Shown here one piece after another: positions 57,407 through 64,000 of a DNA stretch of 64,000 nt. Where the stretch lies: assembly GCA_024752435.1 (NCBI GenBank), contig CP103021.1:1054001-1118000 (forward strand). Reading direction: 5' to 3'. The notes under the pieces are model-generated. The model searched no databases. It was not told where the DNA came from and worked only from the letters and a program-made list of their open reading frames with translations. The stretch is from Allantophomopsis cytisporea. Taxonomy: Eukaryota > Ascomycota > Leotiomycetes > Phacidiales > Phacidiaceae. The position numbers were made by a program, and so were the translations under genes. The first letter of the stretch is position 1. Each line of letters opens with the position of its first letter.

Positions 57407-60400
57407 TCAGTCCTCGTTACCGCTTTGTACCCCACTGCTTCCACCATTCGCATTATGAGCACTGTTGGCATTGAAAGTCAGTTTCAGCTTGCTTGGGCCG
57501 CTAGATGGAGGCATCGGTGTGCCGGCATTGGTTGTTGGTGCAGTTGAGTCACCATTTCGCGAAGAGCTATCCAAATCAGCTAGCTCTGGGTGATCGGCCA
57601 GTTCATCCGCAAGTTTTGAATTGAAGCCGGCCTGTTAATCTGTTAATATTGGTAGTTCACCATGATGTTATCAATAACAACATACCTCGATAGCATTGGC
57701 ATCCTTGAACAAAATACTGCCGTCCTCATTGTAGGTTCGGGCATTGTTGCAAAGGAGCTGAATGTCTCGCTTCATATCCTCAAGACTTGTGTATTGTTCC
57801 TTCTTGATGTTTTGGTCAATGATCTTCATGGCAATTGGGTTCTTGATAAACATGTAGTAGTCGGCGTAGAACTTCTTGTGCGGTAGCGTCATGAAGGGTC
57901 CGATAAGTAGGCGTCTCTCAGCAGGCCCATCGCTATCAGGCGAGCCAGGATCCGAATCTGATTCGAGGTTAAGCAGCGCATTGTAGATGTTGCGTAAGCT
58001 CTTCTGGAGTAGAGCTCGCTGAGTTGAGGTAAGAATGTCGCCATTTGCTGAGACAGACTTTGCAGGACGGCCCACAGGTCCTTTTCTCTTCTTCGGCATG
58101 ACGTCTTCATCCTCGTCATCGTTCCTACGCTTGTCAACCTTGGCCTTGCCACGTCCCCGACCCTTCTTTACAACGGGTTCGGGTTCGGGTTCGACAGTGC
58201 TTTCACGGCTGCCAGCATCGGAAGGATCTGGTGAGGCTGGAAGTTCACCAAGTCTCTTCTTCTCACGACGTTCTTTGCGAGCAGCCTTTCGAGCTGCTGC
58301 TGCTTCAGGCGAGTCTTCATCATCATCAACAGCATTAAGCCACTGCTCTTCTGTAAGACCATCATCATACTTGACGCGAGTACGCTCTCTGGCGCCACGA
58401 CCCTTGACCTCTTCAGGCTCATCAGAGATTGGATTGCCATCAGACATGTAGATCTCAGGCAACTCATTCTCAGCCATAAGACGTGGCATCTTCTTTGACC
58501 CGGCATTTGTACCATAAATAGGATCCTTAGCTCTTTCGATATCCATTTGTCTGAAGACCTCTACCTCAGCCTCAGAACGAGCAAGGATCAAGTTCAAGTC
58601 ATCATCGTCCATCTCTTCCTGCTCAAGCGTTTCGGCGGCTTCAGCGGTCTCCAACATGACTCGCAACATAGCATCACGATCCGTCTCAGAGGACTTGTTA
58701 TCGAAGCGACCTGCTTGAATGACCTTGCCATCCATATCAAGCTTGAACTTGGCACGCTCGAGAATCTTCTCTTCTACAGAGTTTGAACTGATCAAACGAA
58801 GAATACGGACTTCGTTCTTTTGTCCAATACGATGAGCACGGTCCTGAGCTTGCAAATCCTGATGAGGATTCCAGTCAGAATCGTAGATGATAACGGTATC
58901 AGCAGTCTGCAGGTTCAAACCCAAACCACCGGCGCGTGTAGAAAGAAGGAACATAAAGTATGGTGAATCTGGTCTATTGAACTCCTTCAGAAGATCAGAA
59001 CGATCATCAGACTTGGTGGTACCATCAAGTCGCATAAATTGGATATTGCGTAGGCGCAAGAAGTCCTCCATGATGTCCATAATAGCAGTCATCTGGAAGA
59101 ACATCAAAACTCTGTGACCAGTCTTCTGGTACTTTGGCAAAACACGGTCAAGAAGTTCAAACTTTCCGGAAGTACGCCACAAAAGGTCATTATTGGTACT
59201 GGAAGGGTTCATTTGGTTTTCAACCTCATCGAAAACGAAAGGATGATTGCACAACTTTCGCAACTGCATGATCATATTGCTCAAACCACGAGCACCGGTC
59301 TTACCACCCTTGCCATCGCTGACGACAAGCTTATTGTGGGTAACCATCTGTTTGTACAAACGTGCTTGAAGTGAGGAGAACTTGCACTTGATGACCTTTT
59401 CTGTCTTGTCCGGAAGATCCTTTTCGACATCCTTCTTGAGACGACGGAGCAAGAATGGTCGCAAAACCTTGTGAAGACGGCGAATAACCAAAATTTGTTC
59501 TTCTTCAGTAAGCTCCATCTTATCTTGACCACCGGTATTCGCAAAAGGTGTATTGAACCATTCATCAAAAGATTTGACTGATTTGAAGATAGTTGGCAAT
59601 ACGAAGTTGAGCAACGCCCACAATTCAGGCAAATTGTTTTGAAGTGGTGTACCAGTAAGAATGAGACGGTACCGGGTGGAGTAGTACTGAGTGAGAGTAG
59701 CACTGAGCTTGGAGTTGGAGTTCTTCATGCGATGACCTTCATCGATGATCATGTGAATCCACTTGATCTTACTCAAAATTGGTCTGTCCTTGATGATGTA
59801 TTCGTAGGTGGTCAAAAGAACTTGGAAATTGCCGTATCTGATCTGCTGCTGTTGTGTCTTACGCTGGTTTGGTGGACCCTTGTAAACAATTCTAGCAATA
59901 CCGGGTGCCCACTTCTCGAACTCAAGATTCCAGTTGGTGAGCGTACTCAAAGGAACAATGACCAAGAAGGGACCGTTCTGCTTCTTGACCTCGATAAGAT
60001 AGGTAAGCAAACTGATGGTCTGAATGGTCTTTCCAAGACCCATTTCATCTGCCAAGATACCGTTGAGGTTGTTGTTGTAAAGCGAAATCATCCATTGAAG
60101 ACCCTTCAGTTGGTACTCCTTCAAAGTACCGCCAACGAGAATTGAGGGTTGCTTAGTAACCTCTTCCTTGATACGATGTGCAACAGCATAGTAATCGATC
60201 TTGCGTGTATCTTGTTCTTCATCCTCGTCCTCGGATACATCCTCTTCGTCAATGAAGTCTCCATTTTCATCACCATAACGCTCAGCGGCCTTTCGCTGTT
60301 GTGCTTTCACAGAGGCAGCAAGCTGGCTCAAGAAACCGTCGGTTTGCTTAAGCAAGTGAGTAATACGAGTATCCTTTGCTTGGTCAAGAAGTTTGAGATA

Positions 60401-61852
60401 TGCCTCCTCATCGTTGGACTTCAAGGCTTGGAGACGCTGCTTAGCAGTTCGCTCGATGCGCTTCTGTTCTTCTTTCTCGATGTTCTGGTGCTGTGATTGC
60501 ATGAGACGACCAAGCTTAGTCATCTTCTGCTTCTGAACTGTCGCAGCAGTGGCAATTTCACGACCATGATTGAGAATGTTCTGAATGAAGTCGGTGTGCT
60601 TCTTCTTCTCCCGAGTTTCCCTTGCATCACGTTGTTGCTTTTCGAGCTTCTCAGTGATACGGGCTTCGCGAAGTGCTTGCTTCTTAGTACGACGGTACTG
60701 AGAGCGGTTGGCAGTCATTGCGAGGTTATCGTACTGAATAAGCTGTTTACTGATCTTCTCACGCAGAGCTCGCTGTTTTGGCAAGAGTCGCAACATTCGA
60801 AGCTCCAAAATGGTCTTGTTCCTCATGCTGTCATCGGCAACAGGAGTATCCGACTTTCGGGTATCCCAGTACGACTTGTTTGTTGCCGTCTCCTCCAAGA
60901 GAGACATGCGGGACATGATGCGGCTGTAGACAACTCGCTCCCGCTCTTCTCTCACTTTCTCAATATCTACGCCCGAAGGCAGGACACTTGGTAGTAACAA
61001 GCGTTTTTCCCGATCAGAATGGGTCTCATAGTTGACCTTGGACGGGATTGCCTCATAAGGAGATACGAAGTTCTCGTAGAACTCTCTACGGTGAGCCATG
61101 GGATCTTCGATGACAGGCTCAGCGCCGTTCACAGGAGTTGGCTGTGGACCATCAATGATCTGGGCTGCAGTAGCGAGGGCTTGTTCTGGTGCCGCAGTCT
61201 TTACCTTCTGTTGAGAAGCAAAGAGTGCTTGCTGCGTACTCTGCGGCACACCCATATTCTTTGATAGACACTTAAAGGCCAAGATCTGGTGCTTCAGCGT
61301 GCTCAATTGGTCTGGTGTGAAGTAGCCACTTCCAAATGCATTTGGTCGTGTGCTTGTTGCGGAGGTTAGATTTGAGGATGGAGCAATTGATGTAGGTGCT
61401 GAGTTTGGTGTTGGAGCTGTGACAGGCGCTGGTGCTGCGGCAACTGATGCTTGAGCAGTGGATGCTGGTGGAGCGTTGGGAGCTTGTGAAGTCCGTGGTG
61501 GTACGACCCCATTTGTTACAGCATTCTGTGCGGTCTGCTGTTGTTGCATCTGGGCCGCATATAATTGCTTTTGCTTGATGAAATTTTGTCTTTGCTGAAT
61601 AGCCATCATCATGCCGTGGAGCTTCTTGTACTCCGGATCCTGGTCCGAGACCCCCTGCTCCTTCATCTGTTGGAATTTCTGAAAAGGCTGTCAGTAAGTG
61701 TTTCTCTAGAAGTATGTTTTGCATATCCTCTTGCAAGTTTATGAGTGTACCTTATATATCTCCATCATATTTTGTTGGCTGAAGTTGTTCACCGGCATAG
61801 ACTGCTGCCCTGGCTGTTGCTGTGCAGCCGCAGCGGGCTGAACTGAAGCCAT
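57407..61852 (-). CDS. SNF2/STH1-class chromatin-remodeling ATPase
   Basis: Exons (minus) 61852-61751, 61678-57686 and 57631-57407 with introns of 72 and 54 nt give 1439 aa. The second exon could also begin at 61687, adding Pro-Phe-Gln. Domains in order: a Gln-rich N-terminus; QLQ motif (about 153-178, FTPDQLSTLKHQILAF); a basic HSA helix (about 340-420); SNF2 ATPase with Walker A DEMGLGKT (near 577) and DEGHRMKN (near 680); helicase C-terminal lobe with STRAGGLGLNLQTADTVI; SnAC (RFDNKSSETDRDAML); an AT-hook-like KKGRGRGK and KRKGPVGRP; and a bromodomain (about 1250-1365). This is the catalytic subunit of SWI/SNF or RSC. The gene tail ends in GNED. I cannot tell SNF2 from STH1 without an alignment. 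The start MASVQPAAAAQQQ depends on the first intron. Confidence 0.95.
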
Positions 61853-64000
61853 AGTGTGCTGATCAAGTGGTTTATGACCGTTTTCGCAAGTGTTGGCTGG
61901 CTAATAACAGTCTATGCGCATATCATAGACTAGCCTTGCGCATAAGGTGTCGATAGAGCGGATGAGGATTGATGGCTTGAGTGCAATGTCGTGGTGGGCT
62001 ATGCGACTTGGGGTGACTTTTTTGACTCGAAGTTGGCGAGGCTGAGGGTTGTGGAGTGGCGCGTCGTTATAATTCGCGTTGATGTTGATGGGTATATCAG
62101 TTTTCGAGATGAAGCGCGATGGTATTGCTGATATTGCGGATGATCGAATTGTCGCAGGTTGGTCGCGTAAGCCTAGGGTAGAGGCACGAAGGCCGTGGGT
62201 GAGGCTTGGTAGTGAGACAATAGTCTCTCTCTAATCACACTTTCGAAATGATTGTGTTGATGTTGAAAGGGTCTCAAGATCGAGCAGGACTTGTGGAGGG
62301 GGAACTGGCGCGAAAGCGGTAGCTGCTGTCGCGACACTGACTGCTGGCCTTGGTGTGGATGTGACATTCAGAATGGATGACTGAAGAAGCGAGCTGAGGA
62401 GCACACGCTAGTGAGATTGCGGCCTCAGACATGAAAAATTCAGCCAGTCACAGAGGCCTTGCTGACATAATCATATCATTTTCCGAGCACGCATGCCTGA
62501 TATCTAGCCTTAAAACATGATGCCCCACATATAAGGCCCCAGTTCATGACATCCGTTTCTCTTCGGTGACGGGATTATCATTAGCTTTTAACACGCACAG
62601 AGCCTGGTAGAACGATAAAATATGTGCTGAATGACTGAATAACACTGTATTTGTGCCACCTGTGATGCCGTGCTGATGCCCCCCGGCTCTGTCATCATGT
62701 AAATTTGGTCGTCAAATGACTTATCCCCTCCTGCCTCTGCCCGTACCAAGATTGAGCTCAGTACCTGGGGTAGCTTCGCGGGGTGCCTAGGTTGGCATGA
62801 GCTCCATACGGCTCATGTGTTTATCAAGATTTGACTATATCGGTTCCGATTCCACGCTCTCTAACGACAGCGATCGATGGTCTCGATTTATGGATCCCTC
62901 TTTTCTCTAACATACATCAACTTCAGAGACACCGTTGGCTCATATCATCGCCCGATAAGGAACACTCCCCTCTTCTTGATTAAGTGTTCCATTTTCTAAG
63001 TCTGTCTAGCAATCTGTTGGTCCTAAGTCTCAAAATCTCAACCTCTAACACAAATCTAGTATCATTAATATCTGAAATCTACTAAGATTCCTTATGAGTT
63101 CCTCACCATATCTTACAATTTCACGTCCTCGAAACAGTCACTCCTATAAGTGGTACATCCCTAAGTTCTCAATCAAGTGTTTTTGTGTAATATCACACTT
63201 GTTAGACTTTTCGACAATGTTGCCGCCAGATACAGTAACTAGGAATAAAGGACTATAGATCAAGCTACCCATCTCAAGGATAACGCAATACTCCAAATGT
63301 CTCTAGTATAACTGACATGAGGTATTGATTCGGTTTCTATATTGTTGAAGAAGTGGCTACTGGCAATATTGTAAATTCACTTGAATTTCTGATCAAGTAT
63401 AGAATCCGTTCTACATTCACTGATAGCCTATCCAAATCACATCAATATTCAGTATTTTCTGTAGATCCAGACCAAATTCATTCAGTAGGGCTGTAAATTC
63501 ATCATTTCTATGTATTGTCTTATATATCTTTCACTTTGCTTTTATGTGACCAGAAATCATCAAAGCTTGCTCGAAGGTCTTTATTTCGACAGTTTTGAAA
63601 TGAATGAAATATTAATAGTAACAATAAGTAGTAGATTATTCATACACCTAAATACTTGAAGTCGTTCACCACGTCCAAGCTTCGATTTGATTCCATCCTT
63701 AGTATACTTTTACTACATCTTGGTATATGAAGTCAACTAAAACCAACAAGGCAAGAGATACAGGAGTTAGACTCAAACACGGTTGAAATCTTATAGTTAT
63801 TTTCAGTCTGATAGAGTCTACTTAACGGTTCCAAGGACCTATGCTTTGCATTGACGAGTAGAAGCACTTTTACTATAGTATGACTAATCCTAAGAACACT
63901 TGAATGCTAAAGACTTTAACTGTGATTGATAGATACTCTGGCTATAGGACTATATCTCTAGACATTCAAAAGACACCGGTTAAGTAGTACTAGCGCTTTA
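61853..64000. other. Intergenic region, AT-rich toward the window end
   Basis: 61853-62400 is the promoter/leader flank of the SNF2-class gene. From about 62900 to the end the DNA is AT-rich with short open frames only and many TA/CA-poor runs, as in RIP-altered repeat DNA. No element boundaries or coding domains could be identified. Confidence 0.5.

Noticed and set aside
1..64000. CRISPR arrays, bacterial operons, insertion sequences
   Set aside because: The window is clearly fungal nuclear DNA; direct repeats seen are simple microsatellites without spacers.

Overview
This is a eukaryotic nuclear window from a filamentous ascomycete. The evidence is genes with short introns (44-178 nt, GTAAGT/GTATGT-type donors), long intergenic spaces, split fungal tRNA genes and Pezizomycotina-type proteins (fused ARG5,6, DUF4246, NRPS-like adenylation domain, fungal Sec72). 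Codon use and protein style suggest Leotiomycetes (Botrytis/Sclerotinia-like), but I could not run a search, so that is an inference.

Layout. (1) 1-7.3 kb: a microsatellite-rich 5' region, then the bifunctional mitochondrial arginine gene ARG5,6 and a low-complexity 3' flank. (2) 7.3-7.8 kb: tRNA-Val(AAC) on + and an intron-containing tRNA-Glu(CTC) on -. (3) 8.4-17.2 kb: a stand-alone NRPS-like adenylation protein that stops right after the adenylation domain, an eight-exon poly(ADP-ribose) polymerase, and a DUF4246 gene broken by several frame changes. (4) 17.8-26 kb: a promethin/LDO-like lipid-droplet membrane protein, a DUF924 protein, a small orphan, a secreted Ser/Thr-rich mucin-like protein and Sec72 of the ER post-translational translocon. 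(5) 26-39.7 kb: a gene desert with an AT-rich, possibly RIP-altered element relic near 29-30 kb, followed abruptly by GC-richer DNA with two unexplained GC-rich islands. (6) 39.7-50.2 kb: a CRIB-domain Cdc42 effector, an acidic orphan, and a head-to-head pair of a NIPA-type Mg transporter and a WDR70-type WD40 protein. (7) 51-52.5 kb: a 5'-truncated FAD-linked oxidase relic. (8) 52.8-61.9 kb: CTR9 (PAF1 complex) and a SNF2/STH1-class remodeling ATPase in tandem. (9) 62-64 kb: AT-rich DNA without a gene.

How they work together. Conserved single-copy genes (arginine synthesis, protein translocation, transcription/chromatin) alternate with decaying accessory genes: the adenylation protein, the DUF4246 gene and the FAD oxidase all look truncated or broken. 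WDR70, CTR9 and the SNF2-class ATPase form a loose neighborhood of chromatin/transcription genes within 14 kb. I see no defense system, CRISPR, intact transposon or intact biosynthetic cluster. The most unusual items are the exactly truncated adenylation protein, the step-by-step decay of the DUF4246 gene, a candidate 32-aa micropeptide, a possible leader intron that would remove a uORF from ARG5,6, and the GC islands in the desert.
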